Shown: positions 45,249 through 54,815, numbered from the stretch's first letter. The stretch is 64,000 bases of DNA from Sphingomonas sp. S2M10 (GCF_012650175.1 NZ_JAAILI010000089.1:1-64000); one strand, 5' to 3'. The notes: generated from the sequence alone by a model not told the origin. Numbers and translations are program-made.

Positions 45249-46565
45249 TCAGGCGAACAGGCTCGAAACGAGCCAGACATTGGCCCCGCTGATCGCGACG
45301 AACAGCAGCCAGCCGATCGCCTGCAACCAAGCCGGCGCGGCGAAACGCCCCATCAGCGTGCGATCGGCGCTGAGCAGCAGCAGCGGCGCCATCGCGAAGG
45401 GCAGCCCGGCGGACAACACCACCTGGGTCAGCACCAGCAGCCGCCCGACCGCGCCGTCGCCGAGCAGCAGCACGCCGACCAGCGCCGGGATCAGCGCCAG
45501 CCCGCGCGTGATCACGCGGCGGACCCAGCAGGGGATCTTGAGGTCGAGGAATCCCTCCAGGATCACCTGGCCCGCGATGGTGCCGGTGAAGGTGGCGCTC
45601 TGGCCCGAGGCGAGCAGCGCGATGCCGAACAGCGGCGCCGCGATCGCCGCGCCGGTCGCGGGCTCGAGCAGGCGATAGGCATCCTCGATCTCGCGCACGC
45701 CGGTATTGCCGTTCGCGTGGAAGGCGGATCCGGCGACGATCAGGATCGCGGCATTGACGAAGGTCGCGGCGAGCAATGCGGCGATGATGTCGAACTGGGC
45801 ATAGCGCATCGCCTCGCGCTTGGCCGGTTCGTCGGGCCCCGAGACGCGGGTCTGCACCACCGAGCTGTGCAGGTAGAGATTGTGCGGCATCACCGTCGCG
45901 CCGAGGATGCCGATCGCGAGATAGAGCGCATGGGGATCGGCGAGGCGGGTGGCGTCCGGCACCATGCCCGCCAGCACCGCGCCCCCGTCCGGCGGCGAAA
46001 GGAACAGCTGCACCACGAAGCAGGCGGCGACGGTGCCGACCAGCCCGAGCATGATCGCCTCCAGCTGGCGGAAGCCCTGGCCCTTCAGGCTCAGCACGAT
46101 CACCACGTCCAGCGCGGTGATCAGCACGCCGATCCAGAGCGGGATGCCGAGCAGCAGCTGGAAGGCGAGCGCGCTGCCCAGCACTTCGGCGATATCGGTG
46201 GCGATGATCGCGAGTTCGGCGAACACCCACAGCGTCTTCGCCACGCCCGGCGAATAGCGATCGCGCACCAGCCGGGCGAGGTCGCGGCCCGTGGCAATGC
46301 CCAGCCGGGCGCAGAGCGACTGCAGCAGCATCGCGGCGGCGCTGGAGGCGAGGATGATGAACAGCAGGCCATAGCCGTAGCGCGAGCCCGCCTCGATATC
46401 GGTCGCCCAGTTGCCGGGATCGATATAGCCGACCGAGACCAGCAGGCCTGGGCCCATATAACGCAGCAGCTTGGCGAGCGGGGGCAGGTTTGCGGGAATG
46501 CTCACCGTGCCGCGCACCTCCGAAGGACAGAAGGGGGCGGTGGCAGTGCGGGGCAGTCGGAACAT
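45249..46565 (-). CDS. mntH: Nramp-family divalent metal transporter
   Basis: A 438-residue, 11-helix proton-coupled importer of Mn2+ or Fe2+. The metal site is visible: DPGN at residues 49-52 in helix 1 (GYIDPGNWATDIEAGSRYGY) and MPHN in helix 6 (GATVMPHNLYLHSS). SGQSATFTGTIAGQVILEGFL is another family block. The start at ATG 46565 was chosen over upstream in-frame codons. It is divergent from a TonB-dependent receptor, so the 165-base gap may be a shared metal-regulated region. mntH is used for its similarity to the bacterial Nramp group; Mn2+ preference is not proven. Confidence 0.9.
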   Translation of the reverse strand: MFRLPRTATAPFCPSEVRGTVSIPANLPPLAKLLRYMGPGLLVSVGYIDPGNWATDIEAGSRYGYGLLFIILASSAAAMLLQSLCARLGIATGRDLARLVRDRYSPGVAKTLWVFAELAIIATDIAEVLGSALAFQLLLGIPLWIGVLITALDVVIVLSLKGQGFRQLEAIMLGLVGTVAACFVVQLFLSPPDGGAVLAGMVPDATRLADPHALYLAIGILGATVMPHNLYLHSSVVQTRVSGPDEPAKREAMRYAQFDIIAALLAATFVNAAILIVAGSAFHANGNTGVREIEDAYRLLEPATGAAIAAPLFGIALLASGQSATFTGTIAGQVILEGFLDLKIPCWVRRVITRGLALIPALVGVLLLGDGAVGRLLVLTQVVLSAGLPFAMAPLLLLSADRTLMGRFAAPAWLQAIGWLLFVAISGANVWLVSSLFA

Positions 46566-46662
46566 GGCGGGCTCGCGGACACGGGAAAGGCAACCGTCCT
46601 TGTGGCGCCCCGTTCCCGTCGCGGCAACCACGGGCAGGGCGCGAAATCGTTACGGAACGGAT

Positions 46663-46690
46663 TTGACAGCATCGCCTTTGCAGCTATAGC
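46663..46690 (+). promoter_or_regulatory. Promoter of the TonB-dependent receptor
   Basis: TTGACA (46663-46668) and TATAGC (46685-46690) with a 16-base spacer, about 40 bases before the GTG start. This is a good match to a housekeeping promoter. Confidence 0.65.
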
Positions 46691-46707
46691 GAATGCGACG
46701 CACTCGC
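46689..46707 (+). promoter_or_regulatory. Fur-like palindrome at the receptor promoter
   Basis: GCGAATGC-GAC-GCACTCGC, with one mismatch between the 8-base arms, overlaps the end of the -10 and the start region. Position suits a metal-dependent repressor such as Fur. The match to a known alphaproteobacterial Fur box is only loose, so assignment is inference. Confidence 0.45.
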
Positions 46708-46730
46708 AATCGCAATTAAGGGGAGCCTTC

Positions 46731-48932
46731 GTGATCCATTCCATCGTCCGCCTGGCCGGGGCGGCGAGCCTGTTCGCCTATTTGTCCGCCGCGCCCGCCG
46801 TTGCGCAGGTCCAGCAGACGCCTGCCACCGCCGGAGAGGATGCCGCGCCCGATCCCGCGTCGATCACCGTCACCGCGACCCGGCTCGCCACCGATACGCA
46901 AAAGGTGCCGGCGACGGTCACAGTGGTGACCGACGAGAAGATGGCGGACCAGCTGGTGGGCGACGTCAAGGATCTGGTGCGGTTCGAGCCCGGCATCAGC
47001 GTACCCCGGCAGCCGGCGCGCTTCGGCGCGGCGTCGGGCACCACGGGCCGCGCGGGCAATGAGGGCTTCGTGGTCCGCGGCATCGGCGGCAACCGCGTGC
47101 TGATCCAGGTGGACGGCGTGCGCGTGCCCGACGGGTTCACCTTCGGCGCGCAGAGCGTGGGGCGCGGCGACTATGTCGATCTCGGCCTGGTCAAATCGGT
47201 GGAGATCCTGCGCGGACCAGCGTCGGCGCTCTATGGCAGCGACGGTCTCGCCGGCGCGATCAGCTTCACCACCGCCGATCCGGCCGATTTCCTGACCGGC
47301 GGCAAGTCGGTGGGCGGGCTGGTGCGCGCGGGCTACCAATCGTCCGACCAGGAATGGAGCGAGACCGGCATCTTGGCGGGCAGGTCGGGCGACTGGTCGG
47401 CGATGATTGCCTATACCCGCCGCGACTTTTCCGAGCTGGACAACAAGGGCCGTGTCGGTGGTGTCGGCGCTGCGCGCACCGAACCCAACCCGCAGGACGG
47501 CGATTCCAACGCGGTGCTCGGCCGCATCGTCTATGAACCCGGCACCGGGCACAAGCTGCGGCTGACCGGGGAATATCTCGACAACCGGATGGACAGCAAC
47601 GTGCTGACCAGCGTCAGCGCCAGCGTCGCCGGCACCACCGCCAACGACAAGACCAGGCGCAAGCGCGCGGCGTTCGACTGGACCTGGTCCGGCCAGGGCG
47701 CGATCCAGCGCACCCGGCTGAGCCTCTACTGGCAGCAGGCCGAGGACAGCCAGTTCTCCGCCGAGGATCGCGTCACCCTTGCCGATCGCACCCGGCTGAA
47801 CACCTTCGACAACCGCGTGTTCGGCGGATCGGGCGAGATCGTGCTCGGCTATGAGACGGGCGCGCTCCGCCACCGGCTCATCATCGGCGCCGATGCCAGC
47901 CGCACCCGGCAGGAGGGTATCCGCGACGGCACCGTGCCGCCGGCGGGCGAGACCTATCCCACCCGCGCCTTTCCGATCACCGACTTCACGCTGGCGGGCC
48001 TGTTCGTCTCGGACGAGATCAGCCTCGGCCCGGTGACGCTGTTCCCGGCGCTGCGCTTCGATCATTATGCGCTCGATCCGAAGCAGGATGCCGCGCTGCC
48101 TGCGTTCAACTCGGCCAGCCAGAGCGGCTCGCGCGTCTCGCCCAAGATCGGTGCGACGGTGGCGCTGGGCAGCGGGCTGAGCCTGTTCGCCAACTATGCC
48201 CAGGGCTTCAAGGCGCCCGAGCCGAGCCAGGTCAACCAGTTCTTCCAGAACCTCGCCTTCGGCTATCGCTCGGAGCCCAATCCCAATCTGCGGCCGGAAA
48301 CCAGCCGCAGCGTCGAGGGCGGCATCCGCTTCGGCGGCGGCGGGGTGCGCGTGCAGCTGACCGGCTTCCATGCCGATTACGACAATTTCATCTCGCAGGA
48401 AGTCGTCGGCGGCGCGTTCACTCCCGCCAATCCGGCGGTGTACCAGTTCATCAACCTCGACGAGGCGCGGGTGAACGGCATCGAAGGGCGGGTGGATGCG
48501 CAGCTCGACCGCGGCTTCAGCGCCAATCTCGCCTTCGCCTATGCCGATGGCGACGTGATCCGGAACGGCGCCAGGGCGTCGCTCTCCACCGTCGACCCGG
48601 CGAAGATCGTCGGCGGGCTCGGCTATCGCGCGCCGGACGGGGCCTTCGGCGGCCAGCTGATCGTGACGCACAGCACCCGCAAGGAGGCGAACGCCACCAG
48701 CGGCGTGTGCACCGCCGCCTGCTTCCGCCCGGACGCCTTCACCATCGTCGACGCCACCGCCTTCTTCCGGGTGACCGACGGTCTCACGCTGCGCGCGGGC
48801 GTCTTCAACCTGTTCGACAAGAAATATGCCTGGTGGAACGACGTGCGCGGCCTCGCCGCCAGCTCGACGATCACCGACGCCTACACCCAGCCGGGACGCA
48901 ACGGCAGCGTCTCGATCAGCTACCGCTTCTGA
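46731..48932 (+). CDS. TonB-dependent heme/hemoglobin-type receptor
   Basis: A 733-residue outer-membrane receptor. Signal peptide (cleavage near AVAQ), a TonB-box-like stretch SITVTATR, then a plug domain (VKDLVRFEPGISVP, FVVRGIGGNRVLIQVDGVRVP, VEILRGPASALYGSDGLAGAISF) and a 22-strand-type barrel, ending in the SYRF terminal aromatic residue. The plug has the pattern of the hemoglobin/transferrin/lactoferrin receptor group, and FANYAQGFKAPEPSQVNQFF with NPNLRPETSRSVEGG is typical of it. The GTG start has AAGGGGAG upstream. It is followed 17 bases later by a DUF6607 gene, a common pairing in sphingomonads. Confidence 0.9.
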   Translation: MIHSIVRLAGAASLFAYLSAAPAVAQVQQTPATAGEDAAPDPASITVTATRLATDTQKVPATVTVVTDEKMADQLVGDVKDLVRFEPGISVPRQPARFGAASGTTGRAGNEGFVVRGIGGNRVLIQVDGVRVPDGFTFGAQSVGRGDYVDLGLVKSVEILRGPASALYGSDGLAGAISFTTADPADFLTGGKSVGGLVRAGYQSSDQEWSETGILAGRSGDWSAMIAYTRRDFSELDNKGRVGGVGAARTEPNPQDGDSNAVLGRIVYEPGTGHKLRLTGEYLDNRMDSNVLTSVSASVAGTTANDKTRRKRAAFDWTWSGQGAIQRTRLSLYWQQAEDSQFSAEDRVTLADRTRLNTFDNRVFGGSGEIVLGYETGALRHRLIIGADASRTRQEGIRDGTVPPAGETYPTRAFPITDFTLAGLFVSDEISLGPVTLFPALRFDHYALDPKQDAALPAFNSASQSGSRVSPKIGATVALGSGLSLFANYAQGFKAPEPSQVNQFFQNLAFGYRSEPNPNLRPETSRSVEGGIRFGGGGVRVQLTGFHADYDNFISQEVVGGAFTPANPAVYQFINLDEARVNGIEGRVDAQLDRGFSANLAFAYADGDVIRNGARASLSTVDPAKIVGGLGYRAPDGAFGGQLIVTHSTRKEANATSGVCTAACFRPDAFTIVDATAFFRVTDGLTLRAGVFNLFDKKYAWWNDVRGLAASSTITDAYTQPGRNGSVSISYRF

Positions 48933-48949
48933 GCATCGGAGGGGACATC

Positions 48950-49933
48950 ATGACGTTTCGACATATCGGGCTGCTTGCCCTGAGCCTGCTGGCGACGCTG
49001 CCGGCCCTTCCCGCCGCGGCGGACGGACCGGTCAAGCCGCGCAGCGCCGCCGAGGAACAGGCGTCGTTCGCGGCCGACCGGCGCGACATCCTCGCCATGG
49101 CGGGCACCTTCAAGGTCCGCTTCGACATGCAGGAAGCGACCGCCTGGCGCGCCGACTATACGCCGATCGACCGCGCGATCTCCGGCGGGCATGAAGTGGT
49201 GCGGGTGATCGAGGATACCGGCCGCAAGATCATGCTCCAGCACCTGCTGGTGGTGGAGCAGGGCGGCAAGACCATGGTGATCAAGCATTGGCGCCAGGAC
49301 TGGGAGTATGAGCCCGCGCGCGTGCTCGTCTATGCAGGGCCGAACGAATGGAAATGGGAAGCGGTGCCCGAGCCGATGCGCCGCGGCCGCTGGTCGCAGA
49401 CCGTCTACCAGGTCGATGACAGCCCGCGCTATGGCGGCTGGGGGCAATGGACCACCGAGGGCGGCGTGCGCCGCTGGCGCTCCAACTGGACGTGGCGGCC
49501 GCTCGCCCGGCGCGATGCGGTGCGCGGGCCCGTCTATGACCGCTATCTCGGCATCAACCGCCACCAGCCGACCCCGAACGGCTGGGTCCATTGGCAGGAC
49601 AACACCAAGATGGGGATGATCGACGGCACGCTGCAGCCGGTCGTCCAGGAATATGTGCTCAACAGCTATACCCGCTTCGACGGCTATGACGTGGAGGCGG
49701 CCGATGCCTATTGGGCCGCGACCAAGGGCTATTGGGCGGCGATCCGCGCCGAATGGGATCGCATTGCGAACGCCAAGGGCGGCATCCGTATCACCGAGGC
49801 GGCGCAGGCGGGCACGGTGGTCGCCGGCCGGCTGCTCGAAATCGCCGACGAGGTGCAGGCCGGCAAGATGCAGGAGGCCGAGGCGATCGCGCTGGCCAAA
49901 AAGCTCATGGATCAGGCGACCGGGGCCGCCTGA
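48950..49933 (+). CDS. DUF6607 exported protein paired with the receptor
   Basis: A 327-residue protein with a signal peptide (cleavage after PAAA). The mature part is rich in Trp and Tyr (KHWRQDWEYEPARVLVYAGPNEWKWEAV; WRSNWTWRPLARRDAVRGPVYDRYLGINRH). This fits the DUF6607 family. GGAGGGG precedes the ATG. Its genomic link to a heme-type TonB receptor suggests a role in periplasmic or surface heme/iron handling; this is inference, as no function is established. Confidence 0.82.
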   Translation: MTFRHIGLLALSLLATLPALPAAADGPVKPRSAAEEQASFAADRRDILAMAGTFKVRFDMQEATAWRADYTPIDRAISGGHEVVRVIEDTGRKIMLQHLLVVEQGGKTMVIKHWRQDWEYEPARVLVYAGPNEWKWEAVPEPMRRGRWSQTVYQVDDSPRYGGWGQWTTEGGVRRWRSNWTWRPLARRDAVRGPVYDRYLGINRHQPTPNGWVHWQDNTKMGMIDGTLQPVVQEYVLNSYTRFDGYDVEAADAYWAATKGYWAAIRAEWDRIANAKGGIRITEAAQAGTVVAGRLLEIADEVQAGKMQEAEAIALAKKLMDQATGAA

Positions 49934-50052
49934 TCCTGCGCGCGGGCCGGGGAGTTCGAAGGCCACCGGCCCGCGCGCGAACTATATCTTTCCGCGTAGG
50001 GCAGGGGGTGTTGCAGTCGAGGCGAGAGGGCCGCGCCCCTCCCCCAACGATC

Positions 50053-50146
50053 GTCATTCCCGCGAAGGCGGGAATCCATTGCCCTCGGCGCTGGGGGAAG
50101 GGCCGCCAATGCAGCGCGAATGGATCCCCGCCTTCGCGGGGATGAC
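50053..50146. repeat. 95-bp dispersed inverted repeat, copy D
   Basis: Left arm GTCATTCCCGCGAAGGCGGG, right arm CCCCGCCTTCGCGGGGATGAC. The centre (GCGCTGGGGGAAG) is in the reverse orientation relative to copies B, C and F. It lies between convergent genes. The rest of the gap 49934-50198 shows nothing else. Confidence 0.9.
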
Positions 50147-50198
50147 GTGATATCTTGTTCGACGCGATTACCCTGCCCAACCGGGAGAAGCTCCCGCC

Positions 50199-52004
50199 TC
50201 ACGCCATCGCTTTGGCGCGCTCCTCGACCAGCCGTTCGAACATGGTGAGCGGCATCGCGCCGAGGCGGATCACCTCGTGGAACTGCTTGAGGTCGAACTT
50301 CGGCCCCGCGATCTTCTGCGCATTGGCCCGCGCCCGCGTCCAGGCGATGTGGCCGAGCTTGTAGGCACAGGCCTGGCCGGGCTGGGTGCAATAGCGCTCC
50401 ACCTCGCGCTGCGAGCGGGCGCGCGGGAAGCCGGTGGTGGCGACCAGATAGTCGGTCGCCTGCTCGCGGCTCCACTGCTTGGTGTGGATGCCGGTATCCA
50501 CCACCAGCCGCGCGGCGCGGAACAGGAAGGACTGGAGATAGCCGGCGCGCTCCAGGCCCCCATGATAGGCGCCGATCTCGTCGGCAAGCTGCTCCGCGTA
50601 GAGCGCCCAGCCTTCGGTATAGGCGCTGAAGAAGCCGAACTTGCGGATCAGCGGGCCTTCCGCCGCCTGCGCGGTGCTGATCTGGAGATGGTGGCCGGGC
50701 AGGCCTTCGTGGAAGGTCAGCGAGGGCAGACTGTATTTGGGCCAGTCGTGCACGCTCTTGAGGTTGATCCAGTAGATCGCCGGGCGCGAGCCATCCAGCG
50801 CGGCGCGGGTGTAATAGCCGTTCGAGGCGCCGTCCTGGATCTCCACCGGCACCGCGCGGATCTCCAGCGGCGCCTTGTTCGGGTTGAGGAATGCCTTGGG
50901 GAGCAGCGCGGCGATTTCCTGCACGCCGGTGTTGAGCCCCGCGATCAGCGCGGTGCGGCCCTCCGCCGTACCCGGATAGAGCTGGTCGGCGCGCGCGTTG
51001 AGCGCGGACAGCCGCTCGCCGACGCTCCCCTGGGTCAGGCCCTGCGCCTTGAGCAGCGCATCGAGCTGGGCGCTGATCTCCGCCACCTGTTCCTGGCCCA
51101 TCTTGTGGACCTGATCGGGAGTGAAGCTGGTGGTGGTCCATTGCTCCAGCGCGGCGGCGTAGATCTCCTCGCCGCGCGGCACGTCCCACAGGCCGGCGGA
51201 GGTACGGCCCTTGGCGTGCAGCTGCTGGATCAGCGCAACTTGGCGATCGAGCGCGGGATAGACCTTGTCGCCGACGATCGTCGCGGCGCGGGCCTGCCAG
51301 TCGCCGGTGAGCCCCTTGGCCGTCGCGCGGCGGACGAGCGACTGGGTGAGCGTGTTCGCCGCCGGGTCGGGCTGCCGCAGCTTGGCCATCTGGGCCAGGG
51401 TGAGCTCGAGGCAAAAGCCAGGCGCGACCAACCCGCGACCCGCCGCCGCCTTCTGATCGGCGGTGTCCTGGTCGAGCACGCCGGCAAGGGCATCGAGGCG
51501 ATCGAGATAGGCCTCGGCATCATCCTGGGTGACGATGGTGTGGCTGGTGTTGAGGAAGTCCGGCGTCGAGAAATAGGCGCCGCCCTGCTGGAAGATCGGG
51601 AAGGGACGGCCGACCGAGTCGATCTGGAACCTGTCCTGCGCCACCGTTGCGCTACGCAGCGAATACAGCACGACCTCGCGATCGAGCCGCGCGGCTTCGG
51701 ACAGCGTCGCGGGGTCGAACGCCTCGACCTTCGCGATCGCGGCCTTGGTATCGGCAAGATTGCGTGCCTTGGCGGCGGGGCTGCCGTCGCTGAGCTTGTG
51801 CTTGAGAGGCGCGTTGGGGCCCTTGTCGAAGCCGAGCGAGGTGGCGAATTCCGGCGAGCGCTGGATGCGCTGGGCGACGATCTGGTTGTAGACGGCGTTG
51901 ATCTCGGCATCGCGGGTGCCGGCCACCGCCGCGCGCGCGGCGGCCGGGATCAGCGCGGCGAGCGCGGCGGTGCTCGACGTTGCGAGGAAGTGTCGACGGT
52001 CCAC
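50199..52004 (-). CDS. DUF885 protein, putative metallopeptidase
   Basis: A 601-residue exported protein. The N-terminus has a twin-arginine-like signal (VDRRHFLATSSTAALAALIPAAARA). A zinc-peptidase motif FHEGLPGHHLQ lies in the second half, as in the DUF885 family, with conserved SAYTEGWALYAEQLADEIG downstream that carries the third ligand candidate. GTG 52004 has GGAGGGGG upstream. Substrates of the family are unknown; peptides are the usual guess. Confidence 0.85.
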   Translation of the reverse strand: MDRRHFLATSSTAALAALIPAAARAAVAGTRDAEINAVYNQIVAQRIQRSPEFATSLGFDKGPNAPLKHKLSDGSPAAKARNLADTKAAIAKVEAFDPATLSEAARLDREVVLYSLRSATVAQDRFQIDSVGRPFPIFQQGGAYFSTPDFLNTSHTIVTQDDAEAYLDRLDALAGVLDQDTADQKAAAGRGLVAPGFCLELTLAQMAKLRQPDPAANTLTQSLVRRATAKGLTGDWQARAATIVGDKVYPALDRQVALIQQLHAKGRTSAGLWDVPRGEEIYAAALEQWTTTSFTPDQVHKMGQEQVAEISAQLDALLKAQGLTQGSVGERLSALNARADQLYPGTAEGRTALIAGLNTGVQEIAALLPKAFLNPNKAPLEIRAVPVEIQDGASNGYYTRAALDGSRPAIYWINLKSVHDWPKYSLPSLTFHEGLPGHHLQISTAQAAEGPLIRKFGFFSAYTEGWALYAEQLADEIGAYHGGLERAGYLQSFLFRAARLVVDTGIHTKQWSREQATDYLVATTGFPRARSQREVERYCTQPGQACAYKLGHIAWTRARANAQKIAGPKFDLKQFHEVIRLGAMPLTMFERLVEERAKAMA

Positions 52005-52106
52005 GGTGTTCCCCCTCCGATAGGTCTGATGCGGGGAGGGTAGCGCGGAATGGCGCGGGGTCCAGCCCCCTCCCTCGCCCGTGGAGGGTGGGGGCAAGAA
52101 CCATCG

Positions 52107-54194
52107 TCAGACCCGCTCGGCGGAGCTCACTGCATCTGCCGCGCGCAGCGCCGCGAGCAGCTTCATCAGGTGCGCGGCGTTGCGCACTTCGAGGTCGATC
52201 GTGTTGGTGTGGAAGGTCGTGTCGCGATTGTCGAGCCGCAGCCCGAGGATGTTCGCCTTGTGCTGGCCGATCAGCGTCGCGACCGTGCCCAGCGCGCCCG
52301 GTTCGTTCTTCAGCGTCACCGCGATCTCGGCGACGCCGCCATCGGCCTTGTCGCCCCAGGTGAGGTCCACCCAGTCCGCCTCTTCCACCGTCGCGAGGCT
52401 CGGGCAGTCGATGCGGTGGACGACGATCGGCTGGTCGGGCTGGCGCACGCCGAGGATGCGGTCGCCCGGCACCGGGCAGCAATCCTCGGCGTAGGTGAAC
52501 GCAACGCCCGGGGTGAGGCCCTTGATGTCGATGGCGTGATGCTGCGGCGGCAGCTGGTCGTCCTCGCCGCTGGCCGAGCCGGGCATCACCGCTTCCATGA
52601 CCTGCCGGTCGGTCAGGCTGCGGCGGGCGATCGCCTCCATCAGCGATTCCGGATCGGCCAGCTTCAGTCGCTTCAGCGCCTCGCCCAGCGCCCCTTCGCC
52701 CGGGGGCGCAGGGAGGCGGGCGACGATATCCTCGTAGAGCTTGCGGCCCAGCCGGATCGTCTCGTCGCGCTCCTTGTGGCGGAGGTGCCGGCGGATCGCC
52801 GCGCGCGCCTTGCCGGTGATCGCGAAGTTGAGCCAGTTGGGCTGCGGCTCCTGCGCCTTCGATCGCAGGATCTGAACCTGATCGCCCTGTTCGATCTCGG
52901 TGCGCAGCGGCACCACCTTGCCGTTGACTTTGGCGCCGACCGACTGGTCGCCGAGATCGGTGTGCACCGCATAGGCGAAGTCGATCGGGGTCGCGCCCTT
53001 GGGCAGCTGGATCAGCTCGCCCTTGGGGGTGAAGGCGAAGATGCGATCCTGGTACATCGCCATGCGCGTGTGCTCGAGCAGTTCTTCCGGGCTCTCGGCA
53101 TGTTCGAGGATCTCGATCAGGTCGCGGATCCAGCTGACCTGGGTGTCGGGCCGGACCGCGCTCTGCTTGTAGGCCCAGTGCGCGGCGAGGCCGAACTCGG
53201 CCTGGGCATGCATGTCGCGGGTCCGGATCTGCACTTCGACGCGCGTGTCGCCGGCATGCATCACCGTGGTGTGGAGCGAGCGATAGCCGTTGCGCTTCGG
53301 CGTCGAGATGTAATCCTTGAACCGCCCCGGCACCATCGGCCAGCGGCGGTGGATCACGCCGAGCGCGCGGTAGCATTCCTCCTCGGTGTCGACGATGGCG
53401 CGGAACGCCATGATGTCGGAAAGCTGTTCGAGGCTGACATGGCGCTCGGACATCTTCTTCCAGATCGAATAGGGATGCTTTTCGCGCCCCGTCACCTCGG
53501 CGTTGATGCCGCCGCGCCCGAGCAGCAGCTTGAGGCCCGAGGCGATCTTGAGCACCCGGTCCTCGCCTTCGACACGGAAGCTGTCCAGCCGGCGGGTAAT
53601 CGATTCATAGGCTTCGGGTTCGAGCTGGCGGAAGGCGAGCGTCTGCATCTCCTTCATGAACTCGTACATGCCGATACGCTCGGCGAGCGGGGCATAGATG
53701 TCCATCGTCTCGCGGGCGATGCGGCGGCGCTTCTCCTCCTTCTTGATGAAGTGGAGCGTGCGCATGTTGTGCAGGCGATCGGCGAGCTTCACCAGCAGCA
53801 CGCGAATGTCGTCGGACATCGCCAGCAGGAACTTGCGGAGATTCTCGGCGGCGCGCTCGCTTTCGGTCTGCGCTTCGATCTTGGAGAGCTTGGTGACGCC
53901 GTCCACCATGCGGGCGACATTGGCGCCGAACAGCCGCTGGATCTCCTCCGGCGTCGCCACCGTGTCCTCGATCGTGTCGTGGAGGATCGCCGTCGCGATC
54001 GTCTCGTCGTCGAGATGCAGGTCGGTAAGGATGCCGGCCACCTCGATCGGGTGGCTGAAATAGGGGTCGCCGGAAGCGCGCTTCTGCGAGCCATGGGCGT
54101 TGACCGAGAAGACATAGGCCCGGTTGAGCAATGCCTCATCGGCTTCGGGGTCGTAGGAGAGGACCCGGTCTACAAGTTCATACTGACGCAGCAC
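52107..54194 (-). CDS. rsh: Bifunctional (p)ppGpp synthetase/hydrolase
   Basis: The stringent-response enzyme of alphaproteobacteria; 695 residues. HD hydrolase domain (AYVFSVNAHGSQKRASGDPYFSHP; HDTIEDT with HD at 72-73; VKLADRLHNMRTL). RelA/SpoT synthetase domain (REKHPYSIWKKM; DIMAFRAIVDTEEECYRALG; DYISTPKRNGYRSLHTTVM). TGS domain (IFAFTPKGELIQLPKGATPIDFAYAVHTDLG), a zinc-finger-like DCCPVPGDRILG region and a C-terminal ACT domain. Both catalytic centres look intact. I chose GTG 54194, which gives the usual N-terminus (VLRQYELVDRVLSYD). It is divergent from an HxlR regulator. Confidence 0.96.
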   Translation of the reverse strand: MLRQYELVDRVLSYDPEADEALLNRAYVFSVNAHGSQKRASGDPYFSHPIEVAGILTDLHLDDETIATAILHDTIEDTVATPEEIQRLFGANVARMVDGVTKLSKIEAQTESERAAENLRKFLLAMSDDIRVLLVKLADRLHNMRTLHFIKKEEKRRRIARETMDIYAPLAERIGMYEFMKEMQTLAFRQLEPEAYESITRRLDSFRVEGEDRVLKIASGLKLLLGRGGINAEVTGREKHPYSIWKKMSERHVSLEQLSDIMAFRAIVDTEEECYRALGVIHRRWPMVPGRFKDYISTPKRNGYRSLHTTVMHAGDTRVEVQIRTRDMHAQAEFGLAAHWAYKQSAVRPDTQVSWIRDLIEILEHAESPEELLEHTRMAMYQDRIFAFTPKGELIQLPKGATPIDFAYAVHTDLGDQSVGAKVNGKVVPLRTEIEQGDQVQILRSKAQEPQPNWLNFAITGKARAAIRRHLRHKERDETIRLGRKLYEDIVARLPAPPGEGALGEALKRLKLADPESLMEAIARRSLTDRQVMEAVMPGSASGEDDQLPPQHHAIDIKGLTPGVAFTYAEDCCPVPGDRILGVRQPDQPIVVHRIDCPSLATVEEADWVDLTWGDKADGGVAEIAVTLKNEPGALGTVATLIGQHKANILGLRLDNRDTTFHTNTIDLEVRNAAHLMKLLAALRAADAVSSAERV

Positions 54195-54329
54195 AGCGCC
54201 TAGATGGCGTGACCGGCGCGGTTTTTGCAACCGATTTGAGGGATAGGGGGCACTTCGGCGCACCCTTGTGGCTCCGACTCGGCGCCGCACCCGGTTTTAC
54301 ACCTTCGGATTTTACGATAGGGTGCGGCC

Positions 54330-54815
54330 ATGGGTGGAGCCGTTCGAGAAACGCTGCGGGCGATGGCGCGGGAATGCAGCCTGCCGGCGGCGCTGGAGGC
54401 GATGGGCGAGCGCTGGTCGTTCCTGATCCTGCGCGGCGCGTTCAACGGCATCCGCCATTTCGAGGAATTTCAGAGCGAGCTGGGCATCGCCCGCAACATC
54501 CTCGCCAATCGCCTCGCGCGGCTGGTGGAGCATGGTATCCTTGCCCGCGTTCCCTGTGCCGACGATCGCCGCAAGGTGGAATATCGCCTCACCGACAAGG
54601 GGCATGCGCTGCTGCCGACGATGGTGGCGCTGCGCCAATGGGGCGAGCGATGGGAAACCGGCGTGCCGGCCTCGCCGATCCTGGTCGACGCGCGGGACCG
54701 CAAGCCGATCGCACCGGTGACGGTACAGGCGCAGGACGGCCGCGTGCTGGGCAAGGGCGACCTTCTCTGGGCGCTGCCTGACGAGGATGCCGAAGAAGCC
54801 CGCGCCGCCGAGTAA
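54330..54815 (+). CDS. HxlR-family transcriptional regulator
   Basis: A 161-residue winged-helix regulator. The HxlR core is at residues 15-105: CSLPAALEAMGERWSFLILRGAFNGIRHFEEFQSELGIARNILANRLARLVEHGIL, then YRLTDKGHALLPTMVALRQWGERW. It has one N-terminal Cys (Cys16), which in this family can be redox-sensitive. ATG 54363 is a possible later start. The target is unknown; it sits alone upstream of a small gene. Confidence 0.88.
   Translation: MGGAVRETLRAMARECSLPAALEAMGERWSFLILRGAFNGIRHFEEFQSELGIARNILANRLARLVEHGILARVPCADDRRKVEYRLTDKGHALLPTMVALRQWGERWETGVPASPILVDARDRKPIAPVTVQAQDGRVLGKGDLLWALPDEDAEEARAAE

Noticed and set aside
46566-46730. Manganese (yybP-ykoY) riboswitch upstream of the Nramp gene
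   Set aside because: I could not find the conserved loop sequences or helix pattern in the minus-strand leader.
45717-46730. 338-codon upstream extension of the TonB-receptor frame
   Set aside because: It is antisense to the Nramp gene and has no signal peptide. The GTG at 46731 with a ribosome site and signal peptide is the real start.
50277-52043. 588-codon plus-strand open frame opposite the DUF885 gene
   Set aside because: An antisense shadow rich in Arg/Gly/Glu with no motif.
52050-54203. 717-codon plus-strand open frame opposite rsh
   Set aside because: No recognisable domains; it is fully antisense to an unmistakable Rsh protein.
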